Assembly: GCA_937863385.1 (NCBI GenBank)
Contig: CALMBW010000017.1
Location: forward strand, 1-53,762
Source: an uncultured Actinomycetes bacterium
Lineage (GTDB): Bacteria > Actinomycetota > CADDZG01 > WHSQ01
DNA length: 53,762 nt
Reading direction: 5' to 3'
Shown: piece after piece, positions 19,017-26,485 of the stretch
How positions within the stretch are numbered: position 1 is the first letter of the stretch
Layout of the letters: each line of letters starts with the position of its first letter
Translations under genes and position numbers: made by a program
The notes under the pieces: generated by a model
Databases searched by the model: none
Told to the model about the DNA's origin: nothing
What the model saw: only the letters and a program-made list of their open reading frames with translations

Positions 19017-21017
19017 TCAGCCGACTTCTCGGAGCTCTCGCTTGAGATCATGGATCTCGTCTCGGATGCGAGCTGCGTACTCGAACCGGAGTTCTTCGGC
19101 GGCCTGATGCATCTCTTCCTGTAGCGCCTGGATCAGACGCTTGAGGTCGTCGGGGGTTCCGCCGACTGGCTCCTTACGCCGCGACTTGGACTTGGTAGGA
19201 ACGGTGTTGTTGCTCTTGCGTCCGAAGCCGGAGATCAGGATGTCGTTGACCGCCTTGCGGATCGACTGCGGATCGATCCCATGCTCGGCGTTGTACTCCA
19301 TTTGGATCTGCCGGCGGCGCTGTGTCTCGTTGATGGCGCGCTGCATCGAGTCCGTCACCTCGTCGGCATACATGATGACCTGACCCTCGACGTTACGGGC
19401 GGCTCGGCCGATCGTCTGGATCAGCGACGTTTGGCTACGGAGGTATCCCTCCTTGTCGGCGTCCAGGATGGCGACCAGCGACACCTCCGGGAGGTCCAGT
19501 CCCTCGCGCAAGAGGTTGATGCCGACGAGCACGTCGAACTCACCGAGCCTCAGATCTCTGAGGATCTCGATGCGCTGCACGGTATCGATGTCGGCGTGGA
19601 GATATCGCACTCTGATGCCGGACTCCAGCAGATAGTCCGTCAGGTCCTCGGCCATCTTCTTCGTCAGCGTTGTGACGAGAACCCGGGCCTCTTTGTCGAC
19701 CCGGTCCCTGATCTCATTGATGAGGTCGTCGATCTGCCCCTTGGTCGGACGGATCAGGACCTCTGGGTCGATCAAGCCGGTAGGCCGAACGAGTTGTTCG
19801 ACGGGCTGACCTGAATGTCGCAACTCGAACGTGCCGGGCGTTGCGCTCATGAATACGAGTTGCTTGGTGACGTCCAAGAATTCGTCGAAACGCAGCGGCC
19901 TGTTATCCATAGCGCTAGGCAGCCGGAAACCGTGCTCGACCAGAACCTCCTTGCGGGAACGATCGCCCTCGTACATGCCGTTGAGCTGCGGTACCCCCAC
20001 ATGACTCTCGTCCAGGACGACCAGGAAGTCGTCCGGGAAGTAGTCGATCAACGTGTTGGGCCGCTCGCCCGCCTTGCGGCCCTCGATGTGGCGAGCGTAG
20101 TTCTCGATGCCATTACAGAAACCGACCTCACGCATCATCTCGAGGTCATAGTTCGTCCGCATGCGCAACCGTTGTGCTTCGAGCAGCTTGTTCTGCGATT
20201 CGAGTTCTGCCAGACGTTCATCCAGTTCGCGCTCGATCGCCGCGATCGCCGTGAGCATCCGTTCGCGTCCTGCGACGTAGTGAGAGGCCGGGTAGATACG
20301 GATGTGGTCCATCTCGCGGGTGATCTCGCCCGTCAATGGGTCCAGTTCGATGATGCGGTCGACCTCATCCCCGAACAACTCGATGCGAAGAGCGAGCTCC
20401 TCGTAGGCAGGGAATATCTCGATCGTGTCCCCGCGCACCCGGAACTTCCCGCGCACGAAGTTGACGTCGTTGCGTTCGTACTGGATATCGATGAGCCGGT
20501 TGATGATGAACTCGCGATCTGCGGTCCCCCCGCGCGCCAAGCCAACAGTTTGATCGAGATACTCCTCGGGCGAGCCCAAGCCGAAGATCGCAGAGACCGA
20601 GGCAACGATCAACACGTCCTTCCGCTGAAGCAATGCACTGGTCGCGGAGTGGCGCAAACGCTCAATCTCGTCATTGATGGACGAGTCCTTCTCTATATAG
20701 GTGTCCGTTGAAGCGACGTAGGCCTCGGGCTGGTAGTAGTCGTAGTAGCTGACGAAGTACTCGACCGCGTTGTGGGGGAAGAACTGCTTGAACTCGTTAC
20801 AGAGCTGCGCCGCCAAGGACTTGTTCGGCGCCAGGACGAGGGTTGGTTTCTGGATCTGCTCGAGTGCCCACGCGATGGTGGCGGTCTTGCCCGTTCCCGT
20901 TGCGCCTAGAAGGGTGGTGTAGCGCTCGCCGTCGCGAACGCGCTCGACTATCCCCTCGATCGCCCGGGGCTGATCCCCGGCCGGGGAGAAATCCGAAACC
21001 ACCTTGAACTTCGCCAC
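19017..21017 (-). CDS. uvrB: UvrB, excinuclease ABC subunit B
   Basis: This 666-residue protein has the UvrB helicase-like fold. Motif I is [13 protein letters not shown], and the beta-hairpin segment [21 protein letters not shown] inserts between the DNA strands. DEXX-type DESHVG follows, with the late motif [15 protein letters not shown] and the C-terminal UVR motif (about the last 40 residues) that contacts UvrC and UvrA. It acts with UvrA in nucleotide excision repair. It starts at GTG 21017, with TAGGAT 6 nt upstream and no ribosome-binding site. The length is normal for the family. Confidence 0.98.
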   Translation of the reverse strand: MAKFKVVSDFSPAGDQPRAIEGIVERVRDGERYTTLLGATGTGKTATIAWALEQIQKPTLVLAPNKSLAAQLCNEFKQFFPHNAVEYFVSYYDYYQPEAYVASTDTYIEKDSSINDEIERLRHSATSALLQRKDVLIVASVSAIFGLGSPEEYLDQTVGLARGGTADREFIINRLIDIQYERNDVNFVRGKFRVRGDTIEIFPAYEELALRIELFGDEVDRIIELDPLTGEITREMDHIRIYPASHYVAGRERMLTAIAAIERELDERLAELESQNKLLEAQRLRMRTNYDLEMMREVGFCNGIENYARHIEGRKAGERPNTLIDYFPDDFLVVLDESHVGVPQLNGMYEGDRSRKEVLVEHGFRLPSAMDNRPLRFDEFLDVTKQLVFMSATPGTFELRHSGQPVEQLVRPTGLIDPEVLIRPTKGQIDDLINEIRDRVDKEARVLVTTLTKKMAEDLTDYLLESGIRVRYLHADIDTVQRIEILRDLRLGEFDVLVGINLLREGLDLPEVSLVAILDADKEGYLRSQTSLIQTIGRAARNVEGQVIMYADEVTDSMQRAINETQRRRQIQMEYNAEHGIDPQSIRKAVNDILISGFGRKSNNTVPTKSKSRRKEPVGGTPDDLKRLIQALQEEMHQAAEELRFEYAARIRDEIHDLKRELREVG

Positions 21018-21023
21018 CGACCC

Positions 21024-21029
21024 ATCCTA
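21024..21029 (-). promoter_or_regulatory. -10-like TAGGAT of a leaderless promoter (uvrB)
   Basis: On the minus strand, TAGGAT is followed by six bases (gggtcg) and then GTG 21017. This is a near-ideal leaderless arrangement. Confidence 0.55.
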
Positions 21030-21187
21030 GTGACCCCCCGCGACATCTAAGTCGGGTCGTGGTCTCCGGGCAACATCTGCGAAGATTCCATCCTGGGCGG
21101 GATCGTTCGGCGACGACATCCCCAAGACCTCATGGAACCCAACGGGCGACTCGCCCCTACGGGCGTTCAAAGGCCCGGCTCGACGGC

Positions 21188-21219
21188 GCCGGCTCTCACT
21201 CCTCCTAAAGAGAGCCGGC
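21188..21219 (-). terminator. Hairpin at the end of the rpsA-coaE operon
   Basis: A perfect 10-bp stem (gccggctctc / gagagccggc) encloses the stop codon of the last small gene. It has no U-tract, so it is either a factor-assisted terminator or an mRNA 3'-end stabiliser. Confidence 0.45.
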
Positions 21220-21729
21220 AACCTTGCCTATCTCTTCCTCCACGTCCGCCTGATCGGCTACCAGCAACAGGTGGAGGCTGAAGCTCTCGCACTCCGCCAG
21301 CCCTTCCCGCCACCGGATCGACAGTTCTCCCACGCCCGGATCGCCGATCCATACCAGCTGGCCCTTGCGACCCCTTACGGCTACGTCCGGATACCCCTGC
21401 CCTTCGAAGTCCTCCGGCTCCAGATGCGTGACGAGGGCTACGTATCCGGGTCCCGACGGCTCCTCCCATCGCAGCACCGCATCGCCCCGATCAGTGTCCT
21501 CGTCGGGCGCTGACTCCCGGTCACCTCCGGGATCCCAGGGGAGATACGTCGGCCGGAAGCCTGCGGCCTCGCACGCGCTACTGCTTTGCTTAACATCCGA
21601 GCTCTCGATCGCTTGAGGTTCGAGACCACCCGACGGCACGGTGTTTCCAGGACCAGGCGATCTGCAACTAGCTGAAACGACCGACAGCAGCGCTACGGCC
21701 GCCGCGATCCTCCGAATATCGACCCCTAT
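21205..21729 (-). CDS. Small putative lipoprotein, possible ATA start
   Basis: The frame codes for DIRRIAAAVALLSVVSASC, a good lipoprotein-type signal with a slightly atypical lipobox, and then about 155 residues rich in Gly, Glu and Asp (DVAVRGRKGQLVWIGD, LSIRWREGLAECESFSLHLL). The frame has no ATG, GTG or TTG before the signal peptide. The first canonical start (GTG 21639) would delete it. ATA 21729 is preceded at 6 nt by gggagg and overlaps the stop of the upstream gene as ATAG, mimicking the usual ATGA coupling. Alternatives are an ATT/ATC start or a frameshift. The function is unknown. Confidence 0.5.
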   Translation of the reverse strand: MGVDIRRIAAAVALLSVVSASCRSPGPGNTVPSGGLEPQAIESSDVKQSSSACEAAGFRPTYLPWDPGGDRESAPDEDTDRGDAVLRWEEPSGPGYVALVTHLEPEDFEGQGYPDVAVRGRKGQLVWIGDPGVGELSIRWREGLAECESFSLHLLLVADQADVEEEIGKVAGSL

Positions 21730-22034
21730 GCGCCGCCTCCCGTCTCCGTGACCTCCGGGGCGTTGCCATCCAGAATGTCACTCTCACTGACGATCAAGCG
21801 TTCCAGAGGGTTGCCGATCGCAAGAAGCTCCGTCGTCCTGTCCGATCCGCAAAAAGACACCCTCGCTTGTGAGCTGCAGAGCCGATCGGGGGCCGATTCG
21901 CATCTAGCGGTGCTGCACGTCGACACCGGGGTGCTCGATGGAACCAAGGACGACTCCAAGCACGATGACCCCAGGGACGATTGGAGCAGGGCGAGAGCGA
22001 GGGCCGCGATCCACCCGACACGGGCTGAAGCTAG
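21726..22034 (-). CDS. Small exported Cys-containing protein, start uncertain
   Basis: The frame is open from just after a TAG at 22035-22037. It reads VGWIAALALALLQSSLGSSC, a signal-peptide-like stretch, followed by about 75 residues with further Cys (STCSTARCE, DRLCSSQ, VSFCGSD). The first canonical start is TTG 21959, inside or after the signal, so the true start is unknown. GTG 22015 upstream is one base out of frame. Either a frameshift or a non-canonical start must be invoked. It precedes the lipoprotein gene with a 3-base overlap and follows the HAD gene in the same direction. The family is not recognised. Confidence 0.4.
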   Translation of the reverse strand, partial: LASARVGWIAALALALLQSSLGSSCLESSLVPSSTPVSTCSTARCESAPDRLCSSQARVSFCGSDRTTELLAIGNPLERLIVSESDILDGNAPEVTETGGGA

Positions 22035-22056
22035 CTACGGTTCAGGCACCCAGCAG

Positions 22057-22773
22057 TCAGTCAAGGGGGTCGGCGAGTAAGTCGGGTAGGTCCGTCAGCG
22101 CACGAACACGGGGCGACATATCGGGATAGCGGTTGTAGCGGTCCAGCAGGACGGCCATGATGCCCACGGCGCGCGCCGGGTCGATGTCGTTGGCTGGGGA
22201 ATCCCCCACGTGCACGGCGAAGTTCGGATCGACTCCGGCCTTTGTCAGGGCCCGCCGGTAGATCTCGGGATCGGGCTTCTCCATGCCCTCTGCTCCGGAG
22301 ATGACGCTGACGTCGAAGAGGTGTCCCACCTCTAGCTCGACGAGCATCTCCTCCAGCCACTCCTCGAAATTGCTTATGAGCCCCAGCCGGTAACCCATCT
22401 CGGTGAGTCTCTCGAGGGCGGGCAAGACATCGTCGAACAGCCGGTACGAAGACGTGGAAGAGAAGGTGCCATACATATCCCGCACCAAGGTTTCGTCCTC
22501 GATCCCCAACTCGCCCAACAGCCGGCGATAAAGGTGGCTCCAGAACGTGAGACTGTCGTCGGCGTCGAGCGACGGGGCCGTTATCCCGGTCTCCTCAGCC
22601 AGCTCCACGAGATGGGGGGCCAAACGCTGTTGGATCTTTAGAACCTGCTCGACGTCTACCTCGTACCCCTTGCGTGCACACACATCCACGAAAAGCTCGT
22701 GGAACGAGGGGTCGGGGTGCAGCAGCGTCTCGCCCGCGTCGAAGAAGACGATCTCGACCTTGTTGCCGTTCAC
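22057..22773 (-). CDS. HAD-superfamily hydrolase (subfamily IA)
   Basis: This 238-residue protein has motif I FFDAGETLL (nucleophile Asp), motif II LISNFEEW, motif III Lys in GMEKPDPEIY and motif IV HVGDSPANDI. A helical cap sits between motifs I and II (about residues 20-100). The second Asp of the usual DxDxT is replaced by Gly, as in REG-2-like members, so a phosphatase role is not certain. Its start overlaps the stop of the DUF3817 gene by 4 bp, placing it in the rpsA-coaE operon. The substrate is unknown. Confidence 0.88.
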   Translation of the reverse strand: MNGNKVEIVFFDAGETLLHPDPSFHELFVDVCARKGYEVDVEQVLKIQQRLAPHLVELAEETGITAPSLDADDSLTFWSHLYRRLLGELGIEDETLVRDMYGTFSSTSSYRLFDDVLPALERLTEMGYRLGLISNFEEWLEEMLVELEVGHLFDVSVISGAEGMEKPDPEIYRRALTKAGVDPNFAVHVGDSPANDIDPARAVGIMAVLLDRYNRYPDMSPRVRALTDLPDLLADPLD

Positions 22774-23051
22774 GACCGCGCCAGCATCCCATCACGCCGG
22801 AGCTTTTCGAGCACGATGACCGCCCCAACCGGGCCGGTGAAGATCGCTAGCACTACGAAGCCTTTGCTCCAGCCGAGTTCGGTGTGATCGCGATAGACGA
22901 GGAACGCGTACCAGAGGAACAACATCCCATGTATCGCGCCGGTCACAGAGACACCCGTCTCGCTGTTCATCAGCATCATGGCGATCAGCACCAAGAAGGA
23001 CAGGGTTTCGAGTATCGACACGGACGCGAGCGAACTCACTTTGCGGTCCAA
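22770..23051 (-). CDS. DUF3817 integral membrane protein
   Basis: This 93-residue protein has three predicted transmembrane helices (VSILETLSFLVLIAMMLM; GAIHGMLFLWYAFLVY; GFVVLAIFTGPVGAVIVLEK). The pattern E-T-L-S-F plus a central H-G-M-L matches DUF3817, common in actinobacteria and without assigned function. It sits between coaE and the HAD gene and is coupled to the latter by a 4-bp overlap. Confidence 0.82.
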   Translation of the reverse strand: MDRKVSSLASVSILETLSFLVLIAMMLMNSETGVSVTGAIHGMLFLWYAFLVYRDHTELGWSKGFVVLAIFTGPVGAVIVLEKLRRDGMLARS

Positions 23052-23080
23052 AGGGAACTACACCTTCCTTTCAAGAAGTC

Positions 23081-23686
23081 TTAGCCGGACTTGCGCTCGA
23101 GCAAGTGAGCCCAAACTCGCCCGGCCTCCTTTTCGAGGTCATCTCGGGTTGAAGAGTTGCGCACAACGATGTCTGCCCGTGCCAGCAAGTCACCCTCTCC
23201 GGCCTGGGACCGCATGCGTTCCTCGATCTGTGCCTCAGTCATCTGACGGTCTGTCTTCAACCTCTTCTTACGGACGTCTTCGTCGGCTGTAACCACGATC
23301 AAAACATCCACCGAGTCGACGATGCCCATCTCTACGATAAGGGCTGCATCCAGGACCACGACCTCATCGGTACCGGCCAGGGTTTCGAGCAGATCGGCGA
23401 TCCCCTTGAGGATGACGGGGTGCACGATGGCATTCAGTGCTGCCAGCTTCTCGCGATCGTTGAAGACGATCCCTGCCAAACGCTTTCGGTCAACATCCAT
23501 CGTTCCGGGCACGAGGATCTCGTCACCGAACTGATCTACGACCGAGTGCCAGGCGGAACTGCCGGGATCAAGCGCTCGGCGGCCGAGTTCATCGGCATCG
23601 ATGACTTCGGCCCCGTGTTCTTCGAGCATGCGAGCAAAGGTCGATTTCCCCGACCCGATACCGCCCGTTACCCCCACTACCAGCAT
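23081..23686 (-). CDS. coaE: Dephospho-CoA kinase
   Basis: This 201-residue protein starts at ATG 23686. The longer open frame extends into rpsA and is not real. The P-loop is GGIGSGKST, followed by IDADELGR and a late KRLKTDRQ/RMRSQ lid. It phosphorylates the ribose 3'-OH of dephospho-CoA, the last step of coenzyme A synthesis. It lies 25 bp behind rpsA, an order seen in many actinobacteria. Confidence 0.95.
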   Translation of the reverse strand: MLVVGVTGGIGSGKSTFARMLEEHGAEVIDADELGRRALDPGSSAWHSVVDQFGDEILVPGTMDVDRKRLAGIVFNDREKLAALNAIVHPVILKGIADLLETLAGTDEVVVLDAALIVEMGIVDSVDVLIVVTADEDVRKKRLKTDRQMTEAQIEERMRSQAGEGDLLARADIVVRNSSTRDDLEKEAGRVWAHLLERKSG

Positions 23687-23711
23687 GAGCCCGGTTCCGT
23701 TCGGCGAGCGG

Positions 23712-25364
23712 CTAGCTGTTGCCCTGGCCTCGCTTGAGGTCCTGCACGATCGACTCGATCGATTCCTCTGCGGCGTCGTCCTGTCCAGCGATGCCCTGAG
23801 CATCTTTCAGCCCGACGATCTCTTCCGTGGACGGCTCCTCTGCGACTGCGTCTTCCACGACTGCAGCCTCTGCCACTGCAGGGGTGTCCACATCGTCGTC
23901 GCTGGCCTCGGGAGTATCCGACTGCGAAGCAGCATGTGCCTTGTTGACCGCTTCGGCGATCTCGGCCGGGATCTCGATACCGGAAGGAGCCACATGACGC
24001 TGTGGTTTGGACTCGGGCTGTTGCTTGGACTCGGGCTGCGCCTCGACCTCGGGCTGGGGCTCGGCGACCTCGCGCTCGAGTTCCATCTCGGCCACGGGCT
24101 CGCCTTCGGCCACATCACCGGTGTCTTCAACAGCAACGGTCTCGATCTCTTCAGCGGGAGCCATCGCTTGCTTGCGCGACAGTGAGATACGGCGGCGGTC
24201 AAGATCGATATCGATGATCTTCACCTCGACCTTGTCGTGGACCGAAACCTCGTCCTCAGCCCGCTCGACGTGGTGAGCAGCCAGCTCGGAGATGTGAACC
24301 AGACCCTCGATGGCGTCGTCAACCTCGACGAAAGCACCGAACGGCACCAGCTTGGTCACGCGACCATCGATAACGTCACCAACGGCGTGCACACGGGCGA
24401 ACTGACGCCAAGGATCTTCCTGGGTGGCTTTGAGAGACAGAGACACACGCTCGCGGTCCAGATCCACATCGAGAACCTCGACATCGACCTCTTGTCCGAC
24501 TTCGACGACCTCTGATGGGTGATCGACGTGCTTCCAGGACAACTCGGAAACGTGAACCAAACCATCGACCCCACCGAGGTCGACGAACGCCCCGAAGTTG
24601 ACGATCGAGGAAACCGTTCCAGACCGGCGCTCGCCCTTTTCGAGAGAGGTGAGGAAGTCCTGGCGCTGCTCTGCCTGGGATTCTTCGAGGAACTTACGGC
24701 GAGAAAGGACAACGTTGTTGCGGTTCTTGTCGAGTTCGATGATGCGGCACTCGAGCACCTTTCCGACGTACGGCTGAAGGTCGCGCACGCGACGCATCTC
24801 GACGAGTGAAGCGGGAAGGAAACCACGAAGACCGATATCGATGATGAGACCACCCTTGACGACCTCGATGACCGGGCCTTCAACGGTGCCGTCAACGTTC
24901 TTGATCTCTTCGATCTTGCCCCAGGCCCGCTCGTACTGAGCGCGCTTCTTGGACAGGATCAGACGCCCCTCTTTGTCTTCCTTCTGGAGCACCAAGGCTT
25001 CGATCTCGTCGTTAAGGGACACGACCTCGGATGGGTCAACATCGTTGCGGATAGAAAGCTCGCGGGATGGGATGACGCCTTCAGACTTGTAGCCGATGTC
25101 CAGGAGCACCTCGTCCTTGTCGATCTTGACGACGTGCCCGGTGACCAGATCGCCCTCGTCGAAGGGCTTGATCGTTTCTTCGATGGCGGCGAGGAGGTCC
25201 TCCATGGACCCACCGATGTCGTTCTCGACGATGGTGCCGCCGGCGTAAGACTCGCCGGAGGTCGAAGCTAGGGTGCGGACCACTTGGCCGCCTTGCCCGT
25301 CGGGGATCGTTAGCTCGCCACTTGCCACCGAGGCTTGGACAGCCCCGTCCTGCTGGTCACTCAT
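23712..25364 (-). CDS. rpsA: 30S ribosomal protein S1
   Basis: This 550-residue protein has four S1 RNA-binding domains at about residues 70-140 (GDLVTGHVVKIDKDEVLLDI), 155-225 (VKGGLIIDIGLRGFLPAS), 240-315 (GTVSSIVNFGAFVDLGG) and 325-400 (GRVTKLVPFGAFVEVDD). An acidic, low-complexity tail of about 140 residues follows. Four domains are usual for high-GC Gram-positives. S1 helps mRNA binding on the 30S subunit. Its leader contains the terminator of the upstream gene. It is the first gene of the operon with coaE, DUF3817 and HAD. Confidence 0.97.
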   Translation of the reverse strand: MSDQQDGAVQASVASGELTIPDGQGGQVVRTLASTSGESYAGGTIVENDIGGSMEDLLAAIEETIKPFDEGDLVTGHVVKIDKDEVLLDIGYKSEGVIPSRELSIRNDVDPSEVVSLNDEIEALVLQKEDKEGRLILSKKRAQYERAWGKIEEIKNVDGTVEGPVIEVVKGGLIIDIGLRGFLPASLVEMRRVRDLQPYVGKVLECRIIELDKNRNNVVLSRRKFLEESQAEQRQDFLTSLEKGERRSGTVSSIVNFGAFVDLGGVDGLVHVSELSWKHVDHPSEVVEVGQEVDVEVLDVDLDRERVSLSLKATQEDPWRQFARVHAVGDVIDGRVTKLVPFGAFVEVDDAIEGLVHISELAAHHVERAEDEVSVHDKVEVKIIDIDLDRRRISLSRKQAMAPAEEIETVAVEDTGDVAEGEPVAEMELEREVAEPQPEVEAQPESKQQPESKPQRHVAPSGIEIPAEIAEAVNKAHAASQSDTPEASDDDVDTPAVAEAAVVEDAVAEEPSTEEIVGLKDAQGIAGQDDAAEESIESIVQDLKRGQGNS

Positions 25365-25400
25365 GAGGTTGGGATTTCCTGACTGTAGACAACAAAGGAC

Positions 25401-25421
25401 GGCCCCCCGTTGCGGAGGGCC
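25401..25421 (-). terminator. Terminator between the OCD-family gene and rpsA
   Basis: A stem of eight pairs and one mismatch (ggccccccg / cggagggcc) with the loop ttg is followed on the minus strand by the pyrimidine-rich gtcctttgtt. It lies about 35 bp upstream of rpsA. Confidence 0.6.
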
Positions 25422-25469
25422 GAAGAAGTATACGGGGCGCTACCGGCAGGCTCAAACGGCCGGCCGATC

Positions 25470-26417
25470 CTAGAGATCGACCTCGGCAGCCTCGATGGCT
25501 CCCGACCGGCTCAGCTCGAGCACCTCGATCACCAGCGCCAGGTCCTGGATCGCCAGGCCGGTGGAATCGAACAGGGTCACCGCGTCGTCTGAGCTCCGCC
25601 CCTGGGCCTCCCCTGCCAAGACGGCCCCTAGATCGGTGACCCGATCGCGCTGCAACCCACGCTTCTCAACGGCGCCGGTGAGTTCCCCACCGTGGCTCGC
25701 CTGTGCCCACTCGTCGCAGAAGAGCTCGCAGGCGATGACCGCATCGATCGCCATCTCGGCCTTTCCCGAGCCATCGGCACCCAGTGCATTGACATGCGTG
25801 CCGGGCTGGAGGTCACCCGGACCGATGACCGCTTCTGTACCCGGCGTAACCAGGGTGACGACATCGCACTCGACGGCTTCTTGGCGGGCTCCGACGTTCC
25901 AACCGACCTCATCGGCGACCCGCTGTGCCGCGCCCGGATCGAGATCGGCGCATATCCCAGACCTATAGCCCACGGCCGTCAAACAGAGAGCTGCCCAGCG
26001 GCCGTGCAGGCCACAACCGATCAGTCCGGCAGACGCTGCCCCATCGCGAGCCAGAGCTCTGGCGGCAACGGCGGCGGCAGCGCCGGTTCGCAGCGCCGTG
26101 ACTGCTCGCCCATCCACCAGGGCCACCGGTTCTCCGGTCCCGGCGTCGCTGACCAAGATCGTGCCGTAGACGACCGGCCTCCCCACGGAAGAGTTGCCGG
26201 GAAAGGAAGTAACCCACTTCAGGATCGCAAGACCCTCGCCCATCGCAGGCATCGCTCTGAAGTCGCCGTGGGGAGCGGCATCGAGATAGACCTTTGCAGG
26301 CATCTTCCAGGCGCCTCTGTGATGAGCAACGAAAGCATCCGTGACGCGCTGGATCGCCCGCTCGGGAGAGACAGCCGAAAGGATCGCGTCATGTCCGATC
26401 ACCGGGATCGTGGTCAC
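25470..26417 (-). CDS. Ornithine cyclodeaminase / mu-crystallin family protein
   Basis: This 315-residue protein matches the OCD family throughout: KMPAKVYLD near the N-terminus, the central LVDGRAVTALRTGAAAAVAA, the Rossmann-type GLIGCGLHGR, HVNALGAD and the C-terminal DSTGLAIQDLA. Members use NAD(P) for ornithine cyclodeamination or imine/alanine dehydrogenation. The usual GxGxQ is GCGLHG here. The exact substrate cannot be called. It is monocistronic, starts at GTG 26417 and has an apparent leaderless promoter. Confidence 0.88.
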   Translation of the reverse strand: MTTIPVIGHDAILSAVSPERAIQRVTDAFVAHHRGAWKMPAKVYLDAAPHGDFRAMPAMGEGLAILKWVTSFPGNSSVGRPVVYGTILVSDAGTGEPVALVDGRAVTALRTGAAAAVAARALARDGAASAGLIGCGLHGRWAALCLTAVGYRSGICADLDPGAAQRVADEVGWNVGARQEAVECDVVTLVTPGTEAVIGPGDLQPGTHVNALGADGSGKAEMAIDAVIACELFCDEWAQASHGGELTGAVEKRGLQRDRVTDLGAVLAGEAQGRSSDDAVTLFDSTGLAIQDLALVIEVLELSRSGAIEAAEVDL

Positions 26418-26423
26418 GGCGCA

Positions 26424-26429
26424 AGGCTA
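26424..26429 (-). promoter_or_regulatory. -10-like TAGCCT of a leaderless promoter (OCD-family gene)
   Basis: On the minus strand, TAGCCT is followed by tgcgcc and then GTG 26417. There is no ribosome-binding site. Confidence 0.5.
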
Positions 26430-26485
26430 CCCACCCTGCCACCGCAGCGCCGCGATCTAGGCGGCGGGAAACTCGAGGGTCGTTG

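Noticed and set aside
19815-20711. Open frame of 298 codons antisense to uvrB
   Set aside because: It is a shadow of a fully conserved housekeeping gene, with no ribosome-binding site or recognisable protein features.
23687-23803. N-terminal extension of CoaE
   Set aside because: It would overlap the 3' end of rpsA by about 90 bp and place 39 unrelated residues before the P-loop.
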